Assembly: GCF_018449635.1 (NCBI RefSeq)
Contig: NZ_JAAVUV010000002.1
Location: 496,001-560,000, forward strand
DNA length: 64,000 nt
Direction: 5' to 3'
DNA from: Caballeronia sp. dw_276
GTDB taxonomy: Bacteria; Pseudomonadota; Gammaproteobacteria; Burkholderiales; Burkholderiaceae
Part shown: piece after piece, positions 1 through 10,245 of the stretch
How positions within the stretch are numbered: position 1 is the first letter of the stretch
Layout of the letters: each line of letters opens with the position of its first letter
The notes under the pieces: model-generated
Databases searched by the model: none
Told to the model about the DNA's origin: nothing
The model's input: only the letters and a program-made list of their open reading frames with translations
Translations under genes and position numbers: made by a program

Positions 1-118
1 GCGCGAGAACCTCGCCGGCGTCGATGTGCAAGTCTAGATCCGTGACGGCCGGATGCGCGCCGTAGGACACGTTGAGCTTGCGAACGTCCAGAAGACGCGA
101 TGGGGCGGCAGGAGGCAT
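1..118 (-). CDS. ABC transporter ATP-binding protein, N-terminal fragment (runs off the left edge)
   Basis: On the complement, an ATG at 116-118 opens a frame that continues to the window edge. It begins MPPAAPSRLLDVRKLNVSYG and goes on through a typical pre-Walker-A ABC segment (AVTDLDLHIDAGEVLA). This matches the first strand and loop of ABC ATPases; the Walker A motif would lie just outside the window. About 39 codons are visible. The gene is divergent from the flavin monooxygenase at 321. Peptide-type or branched-chain-type importers are both possible, so substrate cannot be judged. Family assignment is fairly secure, and subfamily is unknown. Confidence 0.7.
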   Translation of the reverse strand, partial: MPPAAPSRLLDVRKLNVSYGAHPAVTDLDLHIDAGEVLA

Positions 119-320
119 GGAGATGGAGAGTCCTTCGCAAACGCTCGAAGTTAGCAGATCCAGCCCGGCCGGCAAACCAACAATACGAGCTATCGACCTG
201 CATTTTCCTGCGCAGGGAAACGCCGATACCACGCACACATATAAGCAAAGCGTCCATCGCGATTTGCGATCGGATTGGCGAACCCTAAACTCGACGCTTT
301 CACTTTTGCGGAACCATCCT
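119..320. promoter_or_regulatory. Divergent intergenic region with an imperfect palindrome
   Basis: This gap separates the leftward ABC ATPase from the rightward flavin monooxygenase, so it should carry both promoters. An imperfect inverted repeat lies at 204-220 (TTTCCTGCGCAGGGAAA, one extra G from perfect) and could be an operator. I see no convincing sigma-70 pair. The monooxygenase frame stays open upstream to 72, but those codons do not resemble the family. Confidence 0.35.
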
Positions 321-1703
321 GTGACCAGACCGATCCGGCTCAATGCCTTCCTGATGAACTGCGTCGGACATCTCGCGCCCGGGCGATGGACCGCCGCGGG
401 CGATCGCGCGGTCGATTATCTAAGCGCGGCGTACTGGACCGACCTTGCACGTCTTCTCGAGAAAGGACTTTTCGAAGGCGTATTCCTGGGCGATGTCCTC
501 GGCGCTTATGACGTCTACGGTTCGAGCGCCGATGCAGCGCTGCGTCACGCCGCGCAGGTTCCCATGAACGATCCCCTGGCCGTCATTCCGCTGATGTCCC
601 AGGTAACCGAGCACCTGTGCTTCGGCGTGACATGCTCGCTCTCATACGAGCATCCGTACACCTTCGCCCGCCGCATGAGTACGCTCGATCACCTGACGAA
701 CGGGCGCATTGGCTGGAATATCGTCACGGGTTACCTGGATAGCGCGGCGCGCAATATCGGCCTTGACCGGCAGTTGTCCCACGACGAACGCTACGACCTC
801 GCCGATGAATACATGGAGGTCTGCTACAAGCTATGGGAGGGAAGCTGGGAGGACGGCGCGGTCATCCGTGACCGCGAGCGCGGCATCTACACCGATCCTT
901 CGAAGGTGCATGGCATTGCCCACGAGGGCCGCTATTTCAAGGTACCGGGCTTTCATATGTGCGAGCCGTCAGTACAACGCACGCCGGTGCTGTTCCAGGC
1001 AGGCAGTTCAGGCCGAGGGAAACAGTTCGCCGCGCAGCACGCCGAGTGCGTGTTTGTTGCTGCGCCCACGCGTGGCATCGTCAAACGCAATGTGGCGGAT
1101 ATCCGCGCAGCGGCAAATACAAATGGCCGCGACGGCAGCAAGCAAGTGCTGATCTTTGCGATGTTCACCGTCGTGCTTGGCCGCACCGAGGAAGAGGCGC
1201 AAGCCAAGCTTCGCGAATACGAGCAACACGCGAGCACCGAAGGCGCAGCGGCGTTGCTGTCGGGATGGACGGGAATCGACCTGTCGACTTATAAACCGGA
1301 AGACGAGCTGACTTACGTTGACACCAACGCGGGACGCTCCGCGCTTGCGTCGTTTTCATCGGCGGACCCGTCGCGCGTATGGACGGTCGCCGAGGCCGTC
1401 GAATACGTATCGATAGGCGGACGCGGACCTGTGATTGCCGGCACACCGCGACAAGTAGCCGATGAAATGCAGGCATGGATGGATGAAACCGACCTCGACG
1501 GCTTCAACCTGACTTACGTTTCCGCGCACGGCACCTTCCAGGACGTGGTGGAACTGCTCGTGCCCGAGCTGCAGCGACGCGGCGTCTACCGGGAACGGTA
1601 CGGGCCAGGGTCTTATCGGGAAAAACTGTTTGAGGACGCAGCGCGTCTTCCATCGAATCATCCGGGCGCCCTTCATAAAAGAAACACCACAGCCGTCGGC
1701 TGA
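321..1703 (+). CDS. Flavin-dependent class II (LLM) monooxygenase, NtaA/SnaA/DszA family
   Basis: Predicted two-component FMNH2-dependent monooxygenase of the bacterial luciferase superfamily, cytoplasmic, needing a separate flavin reductase. About 460 residues, as expected for NtaA/DszA enzymes. The family's N-terminal pattern is seen as PIRLNAFLMNCVGH, the flavin-binding region as TNGRIGWNIVTGY near residues 127-139, and the C-terminal VPELQRRGVYR is also characteristic. I chose the GTG at 321 because homology starts there; an in-frame ATG at 351 and more distal upstream starts are alternatives. It is divergent from an ABC ATPase, which fits a substrate-uptake link. Known family substrates include nitrilotriacetate, dibenzothiophene sulfone and pristinamycin. 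The substrate here is unknown, but the surrounding genes suggest an organosulfur compound. Confidence 0.85.
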   Translation: MTRPIRLNAFLMNCVGHLAPGRWTAAGDRAVDYLSAAYWTDLARLLEKGLFEGVFLGDVLGAYDVYGSSADAALRHAAQVPMNDPLAVIPLMSQVTEHLCFGVTCSLSYEHPYTFARRMSTLDHLTNGRIGWNIVTGYLDSAARNIGLDRQLSHDERYDLADEYMEVCYKLWEGSWEDGAVIRDRERGIYTDPSKVHGIAHEGRYFKVPGFHMCEPSVQRTPVLFQAGSSGRGKQFAAQHAECVFVAAPTRGIVKRNVADIRAAANTNGRDGSKQVLIFAMFTVVLGRTEEEAQAKLREYEQHASTEGAAALLSGWTGIDLSTYKPEDELTYVDTNAGRSALASFSSADPSRVWTVAEAVEYVSIGGRGPVIAGTPRQVADEMQAWMDETDLDGFNLTYVSAHGTFQDVVELLVPELQRRGVYRERYGPGSYREKLFEDAARLPSNHPGALHKRNTTAVG

Positions 1704-1739
1704 TCTTCGCTTCTCTCATAACGATCCATGTATTCGTTA

Positions 1740-1769
1740 TTGGATCGCGTCAGGACGTATTCCTATACT
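1740..1769 (+). promoter_or_regulatory. Sigma-70-like promoter of groES-groEL
   Basis: TTGGAT at 1740-1745 and TATACT at 1764-1769 are separated by 18 bases. The predicted transcription start (about 1776) falls at the edge of the CIRCE operator, the usual arrangement for HrcA repression. Confidence 0.55.
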
Positions 1770-1778
1770 CGGTTTTCG

Positions 1779-1805
1779 TTAGCACCCCGCACCTGCGAGT
1801 GCTAC
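1779..1805 (+). promoter_or_regulatory. CIRCE element (HrcA operator)
   Basis: TTAGCACCC, nine bases, then GAGTGCTAC. The CIRCE consensus is TTAGCACTC-N9-GAGTGCTAA, so only two of the 18 arm positions differ and the spacer is exact. It lies 25 bases upstream of groES. HrcA repression of this chaperonin copy is therefore predicted. The hrcA gene itself is not in the window. Confidence 0.88.
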
Positions 1806-1830
1806 TCATCCAACATTACGGAAACCAGAT

Positions 1831-2124
1831 ATGAGCCTACGTCCGCTCCACGACCGCGTCATCATCAAGCGCCTCGACCAGGAAACCAAAACCGCATCGG
1901 GCATCGTGATTCCGGAAAGCGCCGCTGAAAAACCGGATCAGGGCGAAGTCATCGCTGTCGGCCCAGGCAAGCGTGACAGCGACGGCAAGCGTATCGAGCC
2001 CGATCTGAAGGTCGGCGAGCGCGTGCTGTTCGGCAAGTATTCGGGTCAGCAGGTCAAGGTCGACGGCAACGAACTGCTCGTGCTGCGCGAAGAAGACATC
2101 GTCGCCGTAGTCTCTCAACAATAA
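1831..2124 (+). CDS. groES: Co-chaperonin GroES
   Basis: A 97-residue, full-length GroES that caps GroEL in the cytoplasm. It starts with the family's [14 protein letters not shown] pattern and shows the mobile-loop segment [15 protein letters not shown] at about residues 17-31. The C-terminal half carries [21 protein letters not shown]. It is followed after 13 bases by groEL. CIRCE and a sigma-70 promoter lie directly upstream. Burkholderiaceae often carry several groESL copies, and the accessory-gene setting suggests this is not the sole housekeeping copy. Confidence 0.97.
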   Translation: MSLRPLHDRVIIKRLDQETKTASGIVIPESAAEKPDQGEVIAVGPGKRDSDGKRIEPDLKVGERVLFGKYSGQQVKVDGNELLVLREEDIVAVVSQQ

Positions 2125-2134
2125 CGGAGCTTAA

Positions 2135-3778
<1,644 letters not shown>

Positions 3779-3802
3779 AGTTTGAATAAGCGGCACTGCA
3801 GG

Positions 3803-3836
3803 TCGGCGTGGTCCGTTCAGGACACGCCGATTTGCT
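3803..3836 (+). terminator. Rho-independent terminator after groEL
   Basis: TCGGCGTG (3803-3810) pairs with CACGCCGA (3823-3830). The stem can extend inward through GTCC/GGA with one bulge. T-rich bases (TTTGCTTT) follow. It lies 25 bases past the groEL stop. Confidence 0.7.
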
Positions 3837-3916
3837 TTATGGATCCACATAATCACGCCATCCTTCGTTCGGCTCGCAATGCAAGAGCGAACTCTCAATC
3901 CCCTTCCGATGATTCC

Positions 3917-4864
3917 ATGGTCACGATCGCCAGTCAGCTCGCCGAGCCCTTCAACGATGCAGTGCGCACCTTGTTGCCCGATGTCCGCGTCCTGGGCATA
4001 CCGCGCGGCGTACCCGCAGAATTGCCTGAGGAGGCTTCAGTCCTAATTGCAGCACCGATCATCATCCGCGGCGCGAAGGCGCCGGAACATGCTCCCGCTG
4101 GGTGGCCGTTCGGACTTCAGTGGGTCCAGCTCGGCTCATCGGGCATCGACTTTTATCCGCGATGGTTTTTCGATGGCTTGCCCGTCACTACAGCACGCGG
4201 CACCGCGTCGGCGGCGATAGCGGAATTCGCCGTGGCTGCGATCTTTGCCCACGCAAAACGCCTGCCGGACATCTGGATTCACGACGCAAAACAATGGGCG
4301 CTGACGCCGCTTGCAACAGTGCAAGGCAGCACGGTTGCCGTGTTCGGCTTCGGTTCGATTGGTCAGGCGGTTGCGCAAAAGGCCTTGGCGCTCGGCGCGC
4401 GGGTGGTCACCGTGCGGCGCAAGAGTTCTGCCGCGGCAGAATTTCCTGGCGTGACCTTCGTGGACGATATCAACGCACTCGTGCGCGAAGCCGACCACTT
4501 GGTGCTCGCCGCGCCCGCTACCGATGCAACGCGTCATATCGTGAATCGCGAGTTGCTTGCAGAAGCGAAACCGGGATTGCACGTCATCAACATCGCGCGC
4601 GGCTCGCTGATCGATAACGACGCGTTGCTCGACGCGCTTGCCGATGGCCGTCTCGGCGGAGCCTCGCTCGACGTTACCGAACCCGAGCCGCTCCCGGCGG
4701 GGCATCCGTTTTACCAGCATCCGCGTATTCGCCTGTCGCCGCATACATCGGCGATCGGACCGCACAACACGGCCGAACTCGCCCGCAAGTTCGTGCGCAA
4801 CTTCAGCGCCTTCACACAGGGTACGGCGCTGGAAGATCTCGTCGATCTTCGAAGAGGATACTAA
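3917..4864 (+). CDS. D-2-hydroxyacid dehydrogenase family protein
   Basis: NAD(P)-dependent D-isomer-specific 2-hydroxyacid dehydrogenase, about 315 residues, cytoplasmic. The Rossmann glycine motif (VFGFGSIGQAV) lies near residues 141-151. The INIARGSLID segment carries the catalytic Arg position. The DVTEPEPLP segment follows, and LSPHTSA holds the catalytic His276. I chose the ATG at 3917 (MVTIASQLAEP); an in-frame ATG at 3839 would overlap the groEL terminator region. It is not clearly in an operon and converges on the FAD oxidoreductase with a five-base gap. Its substrate (glyoxylate/hydroxypyruvate or another 2-oxoacid) cannot be told from sequence alone. Confidence 0.88.
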   Translation: MVTIASQLAEPFNDAVRTLLPDVRVLGIPRGVPAELPEEASVLIAAPIIIRGAKAPEHAPAGWPFGLQWVQLGSSGIDFYPRWFFDGLPVTTARGTASAAIAEFAVAAIFAHAKRLPDIWIHDAKQWALTPLATVQGSTVAVFGFGSIGQAVAQKALALGARVVTVRRKSSAAAEFPGVTFVDDINALVREADHLVLAAPATDATRHIVNRELLAEAKPGLHVINIARGSLIDNDALLDALADGRLGGASLDVTEPEPLPAGHPFYQHPRIRLSPHTSAIGPHNTAELARKFVRNFSAFTQGTALEDLVDLRRGY

Positions 4865-4869
4865 GCACT

Positions 4870-6312
4870 TCAAGCGACGTCCGCCCGCTCCCCTTTCCAC
4901 ACACTTGCCGAATAAAGTTCTGGAGAGAAATCAGGCGGCACGTCGCCGGTCATGCGTTGCTCATGCTGTTCCAGATCCGCGATGAACAAATCCCGGCTGA
5001 TCCGGCTCACCACAGCGGGGATATCCCGTTTCATGCTCGGCACGTCGCCAACCGGCAACCCGAAGCTGACAAAACCGGCAGGATTGTAGACGTGCAAATT
5101 CGCCAGATAGGGCGCAGCTCCCGGTGTTTTCTCAAGGTATTCGTGTCCCGCGCCAAGGTAGGGATGCGCGCCGAGATAATCGTCGCGCTCGCCTTCGCCG
5201 GGAACGTAACGGTCGCGCCACAGCAGGATGTCACGCGATAACGCGCTGAGTTCGGGACGCACCACGGGGTCGACGTAATACCCCGTACCGGCAATCGCGA
5301 AGTCGAACTGAAACGTCTCTTCCCCCACCCTCGCGGCAATGCGGCCGCCCTCCACGCCGGCATGATCCCAGCTCGCACCCAGGTGCAGATGAAAGTTCGG
5401 ATGCTCGGTCACACGTTTCACGGCATCGACTGGAGCGGTCGATCCGGCGCGGCGAAATCGCAACGCCTGACGCCATCGGAAAGCATCGGGCAAGTGGGGA
5501 TAGTTGTCGTAAGCGCCGGGGTATGCACGCGCGCGCGTGACCGGAATGGCGGGCAAGGCGCTGCGGCGAACGAACAGATGCACGTCCCGCGCGCCCGCTT
5601 CGAGCGCGGTGCCGGCCGCATCGAAGGCCGATGCTGCGCCTCCGATCACGGCAACGGCTTTTCCGCGCAAGGCAGCGAAGTCGATTGCACTCGATGTATG
5701 TGCGTACGCGCTTGCCGGCAGATGTTCGCTCAACACCGCCGGTATGAAAGGCGCACCATTGCCGGCAACGCCATTGCTCAAAATGACTTTGCGAGCGGTC
5801 TCTACGTGTTCCTGGCCTGATGCATCCACGAGACGCAAGCGGAAAAACGAGCCGGCGGGTTCTATGCGCGCGAGGCGCACGCCGTATCGAACCGGGATCT
5901 CCAGGAAATGGCGGTACCACGCAAGATATTCGGCCCACCGCGTGCGTTCGATCCGGTCGATCGCGTCATACTCCGCGGCCCCGAAACGTGCTTCGAACCA
6001 CGCCTGGAAGCTCAGCGCGGAGACACCGAGCTCCGGACCAACGAGCGTTTTTGGCGTGCGCAGCTTGTTCATGCGCGCACGGTTCAGCCATACGCCCGCG
6101 CTCGCTTCATCGGCTGCGGCATCGATGACCGTGACCTTGCCCACGCCCGCGCGCCGCAACGCAAACGCGAAGGCGGCGCCCGTCTGGCCGCCTCCCACGA
6201 TCACGACGTTATGGTCGATGCCCGGCCGATCCGGCACCCAGTTGTCGGGATCGGGACCGAGGAGGCGCAGCGCGGCTCGCGCGTTTGCATCGAATTTTTC
6301 TGCAGCGTTCAT
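4870..6312 (-). CDS. FAD/NAD(P)-binding oxidoreductase (flavin monooxygenase-like)
   Basis: About 480 residues with an N-terminal FAD-binding Rossmann motif (VVIVGGGQTGAAFAFAL) near residues 35-51. A second nucleotide-binding motif (GKAVAVIGGAASAFDAAGTALEAGA) lies in the middle. This two-dinucleotide layout fits the flavin-containing and N-hydroxylating monooxygenase group. No signal peptide. I chose the ATG at 6312 over a TTG at 6375 because it lies closer to the conserved part. It may be co-transcribed with the DUF3088 gene 98 bases upstream. The substrate is unknown; the monooxygenase-rich surroundings suggest an oxidation step in the same catabolism. Confidence 0.8.
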   Translation of the reverse strand: MNAAEKFDANARAALRLLGPDPDNWVPDRPGIDHNVVIVGGGQTGAAFAFALRRAGVGKVTVIDAAADEASAGVWLNRARMNKLRTPKTLVGPELGVSALSFQAWFEARFGAAEYDAIDRIERTRWAEYLAWYRHFLEIPVRYGVRLARIEPAGSFFRLRLVDASGQEHVETARKVILSNGVAGNGAPFIPAVLSEHLPASAYAHTSSAIDFAALRGKAVAVIGGAASAFDAAGTALEAGARDVHLFVRRSALPAIPVTRARAYPGAYDNYPHLPDAFRWRQALRFRRAGSTAPVDAVKRVTEHPNFHLHLGASWDHAGVEGGRIAARVGEETFQFDFAIAGTGYYVDPVVRPELSALSRDILLWRDRYVPGEGERDDYLGAHPYLGAGHEYLEKTPGAAPYLANLHVYNPAGFVSFGLPVGDVPSMKRDIPAVVSRISRDLFIADLEQHEQRMTGDVPPDFSPELYSASVWKGERADVA

Positions 6313-6410
6313 GGCAATGTTCCAGGGAGGACGATCTCCGAGATATTGGAAATGAACGTGCGTGTCGGCAACCAAGCAATTCGAATTTGCTTAGGCGCTT
6401 TTTCGATACA

Positions 6411-6755
6411 TCAATGAACCTTCGGAAAACCGTGACGCTCCGCAAGAAGATCCAGGATGCGGCGCGTGTCGGTCACGAAGCGTTTGTTGCCTAGCGTCTG
6501 GGCATCGTCGGGAACCGGATGTTCATCTCCCAGCACCAGCACAGGCAGGCCTTGGTGATCGGCATCGAGCGCGGCAATTGCGGCCTCGCGCGGACGCGCA
6601 AACGGCAGACGACGAATTTCAAGGGCGGCCGTCTTGGACGGGTCGCTTGCGAGCAAACCTTCGATAGGCGCGCCATCGGGGCAAATGAAACGCTCGCCAG
6701 GATATTTGGGATCTGCAAACCCTGGTTCCAGCAGCAGCAACAGGTCTTGGCTCAC
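6411..6755 (-). CDS. DUF3088 family protein
   Basis: A 114-residue cytoplasmic protein resembling DUF3088. It begins MSQDLLLLLEPGFADPKYPG with a phenylalanine/cysteine pattern (RFICPDGAPIEGLLA) at about residues 23-37. The central LPFARPREAAIAALD and the following LPVLVLGDE are thioredoxin-like in flavour. Start is GTG, preceded by GAGAGGAC. The family has no assigned function. Its position immediately upstream of the FAD oxidoreductase on the same strand suggests shared expression. Confidence 0.72.
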   Translation of the reverse strand: MSQDLLLLLEPGFADPKYPGERFICPDGAPIEGLLASDPSKTAALEIRRLPFARPREAAIAALDADHQGLPVLVLGDEHPVPDDAQTLGNKRFVTDTRRILDLLAERHGFPKVH

Positions 6756-6998
6756 GGTATGAATGTCCTCTCAGGAAATTACCTCACAGCGTGACAATGT
6801 AGTCGCGGGCGGAAGACATCGCTCTATCGATTTCAGCTTTGCATACGCACCTTGATGCAAAGGCGGCGGGGGAAAACACTTACAAAGCTTGCGCTGAATA
6901 TGCATAGCAAAAATCGTTGATTGTTGAAATCGTGTATGCGACGAAGAATATGGATCCACCTCAGTCCAACGATCCAGAACAACCAAGCGGAGCACACA

Positions 6999-8357
6999 AT
7001 GAGCAATGCCAAGCGGCAGATCAAGCTAGGTGCATTCCTGATGGAGACGGGGCACCATATCGCCGCCTGGCGTCACCCCGAGACGCACCTGACAGGCGGA
7101 CTCGACTTCCCGCACTACGCTGAACTCGCGCAGATCGCCGAGCGCGCCAAATTCGATGCTGTATTTTTCGCGGACAGCGTCGGCATCCGCGATACGAATC
7201 TTGCATCGCTTTCACGTACAGCACGCGCCGATCACTTCGAACCCCTGACCTTGCTTGCTGCGTTATCCGTGGTCACGAAGAACATCGGCCTGATTGCCAC
7301 GGTATCCACTACGTTCAATGAACCGTTCAACGTGGCACGCAAGTTTGCTTCGCTCGACCACCTGAGCGGCGGACGCTCGGGTTGGAATCTGGTTACGTCG
7401 AGCAGTGAAACTGAAGCGCTCAACTTCGGCTTCGAGCAACATCCGGCGCATGCCGTCCGATATGAACGCGCACGTGAATTCCTGGACGTCGTCACGGGCC
7501 TTTGGGACAGCTGGGAGGACGACGCTTTTATTCGCGACCGGGAAAGCGGGGTCTATTTCTATTCCGACAAACTGCATGTCCTGAACCATCGCGGCCCGCA
7601 TTTCAAGGTGCGCGGTCCGCTCAATGTCGCACGCTCTCCGCAGGGCTGGCCCGTCGTGGTACAGGCCGGAGCGTCGGATGCCGGCCGCGAGCTTGCCGCA
7701 CGGACCGCCGAAGTGATCTTCGTCGCGCACCAGACACTCGAAGAAGCGAAAGCTTTCTACAGTGACGTAAAAAGCAGGCTCGTTCGATACGGCCGGCGGC
7801 CTGAAGACTTGAAGATCATGCCGGGAATCTTTCCGGTCATCGGAAGGACGCAGGACGAAGCACGCGAAAAGTTCGACGCACTGCAGAACTTGATTCATCC
7901 CGACGTCGGGCTTGCTTTGTTATCGAAAATGACCGGGGGTGTCGATCTGTCGGCCTATCCTATCGATGGCCCGTTGCCCGACCTGCCCGAGACGAATGGC
8001 GGCAAGAGCCGGCAGCAATTGCTGTTCGATCTTGCGCGGCGCGAGAACCTGAGCATCCGCGACCTCTACTTGCGCATTGCAGGCGCGCGTGGCCACCAGC
8101 AGGTCGTGGGCACGCCCGAGAGCATTGCAGATCAGCTGCAGCAGTGGTTTGAAGAAGAAGGTGCGGACGGGTTCAACATCATGTCGCCATGGTTGCCGGG
8201 CGGCCTGACCGAATTCGCCGAGCTGGTCGTGCCCGAGTTGCAGCGCCGAGGTCTCTTTCGCACCGAATATGAAGGTACGACGCTACGCGAGAACCTCGGG
8301 CTGTCACGACCGGAAAATCGTTACGCCCATGCTGAAAGAGAACGCCTCGCGAGCTGA
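6999..8357 (+). CDS. Flavin-dependent class II (LLM) monooxygenase, DszA/NtaA-like
   Basis: A 452-residue FMNH2-dependent monooxygenase. From memory of Rhodococcus DszA (dibenzothiophene-sulfone monooxygenase), the overall layout and several blocks correspond. The flavin-site block is LSGGRSGWNLVTS near residues 121-133. A VRGPLNVARSPQG block matches DszA VRGPLQVPRSPQG. The C-terminal FRTEYEGTTLRENLGL matches DszA FRTEYQGNTLRDHLGL. The start at 6999 follows a weak AGCGGAG. It points towards the MetNIQ genes, with which it shares a bidirectional terminator-like hairpin. DszA-type enzymes convert cyclic or aryl sulfones to sulfinates, the substrates of DszB-type enzymes encoded further on. Substrate not provable here; nitrilotriacetate-type substrates remain possible. 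Confidence 0.87.
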   Translation: MSNAKRQIKLGAFLMETGHHIAAWRHPETHLTGGLDFPHYAELAQIAERAKFDAVFFADSVGIRDTNLASLSRTARADHFEPLTLLAALSVVTKNIGLIATVSTTFNEPFNVARKFASLDHLSGGRSGWNLVTSSSETEALNFGFEQHPAHAVRYERAREFLDVVTGLWDSWEDDAFIRDRESGVYFYSDKLHVLNHRGPHFKVRGPLNVARSPQGWPVVVQAGASDAGRELAARTAEVIFVAHQTLEEAKAFYSDVKSRLVRYGRRPEDLKIMPGIFPVIGRTQDEAREKFDALQNLIHPDVGLALLSKMTGGVDLSAYPIDGPLPDLPETNGGKSRQQLLFDLARRENLSIRDLYLRIAGARGHQQVVGTPESIADQLQQWFEEEGADGFNIMSPWLPGGLTEFAELVVPELQRRGLFRTEYEGTTLRENLGLSRPENRYAHAERERLAS

Positions 8358-8363
8358 AACGCG

Positions 8364-8407
8364 TTAAAGGGCTCCGCGCTCGCTGCTAACGCGGGCCGAG
8401 CCTTTAA
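8364..8407. terminator. Bidirectional terminator-like hairpin
   Basis: TTAAAGGGCTC (8364-8374) pairs with GAGCCTTTAA (8398-8407) with one bulged base. CCGCG/CGCGG pairing inside extends the stem. It lies between the convergent monooxygenase and metI genes, and A/T-rich ends serve both directions. Confidence 0.6.
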
Positions 8408-8416
8408 GCGAAACCC

Positions 8417-9073
8417 TCACCGCTTATGGTCGGTACGACGCGCAAGCCATTCGCCGGCAATCTGCACCATGGAAACCAGCGCAATCAGAATGATGATGAC
8501 CATGAACATCACTTGCGTCTCGTATCGCTCATAGCCGTATCGAATGGCCATGTCTCCAAGGCCTCCTCCGCCCACTGCGCCCGCCATTGCAGAGGTGTCG
8601 ATCATTGCGATGGCGGTCACCGTCATGCCGCCCAGAATGCTGGGAAGCGCTTCGGGCAGTAACACGTGCCGCACGATATGCCAGCGCCGGCAACCCATCG
8701 CGCGCGCCGCCTCTATCAAACCTGGCTCGACGCTGTTGAGGCTCACCTGTGCAATCCGCGCAAAAAACGGTATGAGGTTCGCGCTCAAAGGCACGACCGC
8801 TGCCCAGGTACCGAGCGTCGTTCCCACAATGAAACGTGTCACGGGCAACAGCGCCACCAGCAAAATGATGAAGGGAATGGCGCGAAACATATTGATGATG
8901 ATCGAAAGCGTCTTGTTCAAACGCGGCTTTGGATAAAGGCCGTCGACAGCGGTAGCAGTGAGGACAACGGCAATGACCAAACCCGCCACTATCGCAATCG
9001 CCATCGAAACACTTACCATGAGCAGCGTCTGGAGCAGCGCATGGATATACCGGTCAAGTAGCGGCGTGGACAT
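8417..9073 (-). CDS. metI: ABC transporter permease, MetI family
   Basis: A 218-residue inner-membrane permease with about five hydrophobic segments. The cytoplasmic EAA-type loop (GLIEAARAMGCRRWHIVRHVLLPEALP) is in the middle, as expected for the MetI subunit of methionine-type importers. Its start overlaps the end of metN by 20 bases, giving translational coupling in the order metQ-metN-metI. In E. coli the complex imports D- and L-methionine. The monooxygenases flanking this copy on both sides suggest it may serve another sulfur compound. Expected size and no broken motifs. Confidence 0.9.
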   Translation of the reverse strand: MSTPLLDRYIHALLQTLLMVSVSMAIAIVAGLVIAVVLTATAVDGLYPKPRLNKTLSIIINMFRAIPFIILLVALLPVTRFIVGTTLGTWAAVVPLSANLIPFFARIAQVSLNSVEPGLIEAARAMGCRRWHIVRHVLLPEALPSILGGMTVTAIAMIDTSAMAGAVGGGGLGDMAIRYGYERYETQVMFMVIIILIALVSMVQIAGEWLARRTDHKR

Positions 9074-10133
9074 AACCTAATACCTCGATGTGTGCAGCTG
9101 GCAGCGCCTCGCGCGCCCGATCTTCATTCCAACCTTGCACGGGGACCGATATCAGCAGGCTTCCCTGCGCGTGTCCACGTATGCGATCGAGCCCTCCGTG
9201 CAGCAGATTCGTACCCTCGCCCAATGCGGCAAGCGCTGCGAACGGGACGCCGCCGGGAAGGCTGTTACCCGGAAATTTGATCTTGAGAATTGCATCACCG
9301 GCGTGCCCGTTTAAATCGGGTACAAGCCGTTCGGCGAGATCGGGCGGGATATCGTGCAGCAGCGGCCGCAGCAAGGCCCGGGTCGCATCGGCTTGCGGAT
9401 TACCAAAGACAGCCCAGACCTCCCCGTGTTCCACAATCTGTCCGCGATCCAAGACGAGCACCTTGTGGCAGATCTCGCGGATGACCGACATGTCGTGCGT
9501 GATCAGCACGATCGTCAAGCCCAGCTTGCGATTGATGTCCCCTAGCAAATCCAGTATGGATTGCGTTGTTTCGGGATCGAGCGCGGAAGTGGCTTCGTCG
9601 CAGAGAAGGATTTGTGGATCGTGGACAAGCGCGCGGGCAATACCCACTCGCTGCTTTTGTCCTCCCGATAACTTCGCCGGGTAGACATCCGCCTTGTCCC
9701 GCAGGCCTACGAGTTCGAGCAGTGCATCGACACGTTCTCGCGCGAGCTTTGCCTTGACCCCCGCCACGCGCAATGGCAAGCCAACATTCTCCCTGACCGT
9801 CTTGGCAGACAGCAGGTTGAAATGCTGGAAGATCATGCCGATACGACGGCGCAACGCAACGAGCCCGTCTTCGTCCAGGGTGCCTACGTCGGTATCGTCT
9901 ACGCTAACCCGACCCGCCGTGGGCGACTCGAGCATGTTGATTGCGCGCAGCAGCGTGGATTTGCCCGCGCCGCTGCGCCCGATAATGCCGAAGATCTCGC
10001 CGCGCTCCACATTGAAAGAGACGCCCTTGAGTGCGACGACTGTTCCGGTGCGTGTCGAGTAGCTTTTCTGCACGCCCTCGAACGCAATATGGACATCGGC
10101 CGGCAGCACGCTTTGGGGCGGCTCGCGAACCAC
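9054..10133 (-). CDS. metN: Methionine-type ABC transporter ATP-binding protein MetN
   Basis: A 359-residue ATPase of a methionine-family importer. Walker A is GRSGAGKST at residues 52-60. The signature LSGGQKQRVGIARAL and Walker B ILLCDEATSALD are intact. The last 80 or so residues form the NIL regulatory domain typical of MetN, in E. coli the site of substrate inhibition. Start is GTG with no clear Shine-Dalgarno sequence. It sits between metQ (112 bases upstream) and metI (overlapping). Confidence 0.92.
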   Translation of the reverse strand: MVREPPQSVLPADVHIAFEGVQKSYSTRTGTVVALKGVSFNVERGEIFGIIGRSGAGKSTLLRAINMLESPTAGRVSVDDTDVGTLDEDGLVALRRRIGMIFQHFNLLSAKTVRENVGLPLRVAGVKAKLARERVDALLELVGLRDKADVYPAKLSGGQKQRVGIARALVHDPQILLCDEATSALDPETTQSILDLLGDINRKLGLTIVLITHDMSVIREICHKVLVLDRGQIVEHGEVWAVFGNPQADATRALLRPLLHDIPPDLAERLVPDLNGHAGDAILKIKFPGNSLPGGVPFAALAALGEGTNLLHGGLDRIRGHAQGSLLISVPVQGWNEDRAREALPAAHIEVLGYVHAAT

Positions 10134-10245
10134 GCGGGGAACCGCGCGGGAATCCGATTCGTAAACGTCGTTGATAAACAGACCTCGTAAAAAATCACTT
10201 CAAGCCAAACGCGTGCGGCACTGCACGCCCGTAAGGAACCCTCCC

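Noticed and set aside
3839..3916. Longer N-terminus for the D-2-hydroxyacid dehydrogenase
   Set aside because: The extra residues do not resemble the family and begin only a few bases past the groEL terminator.
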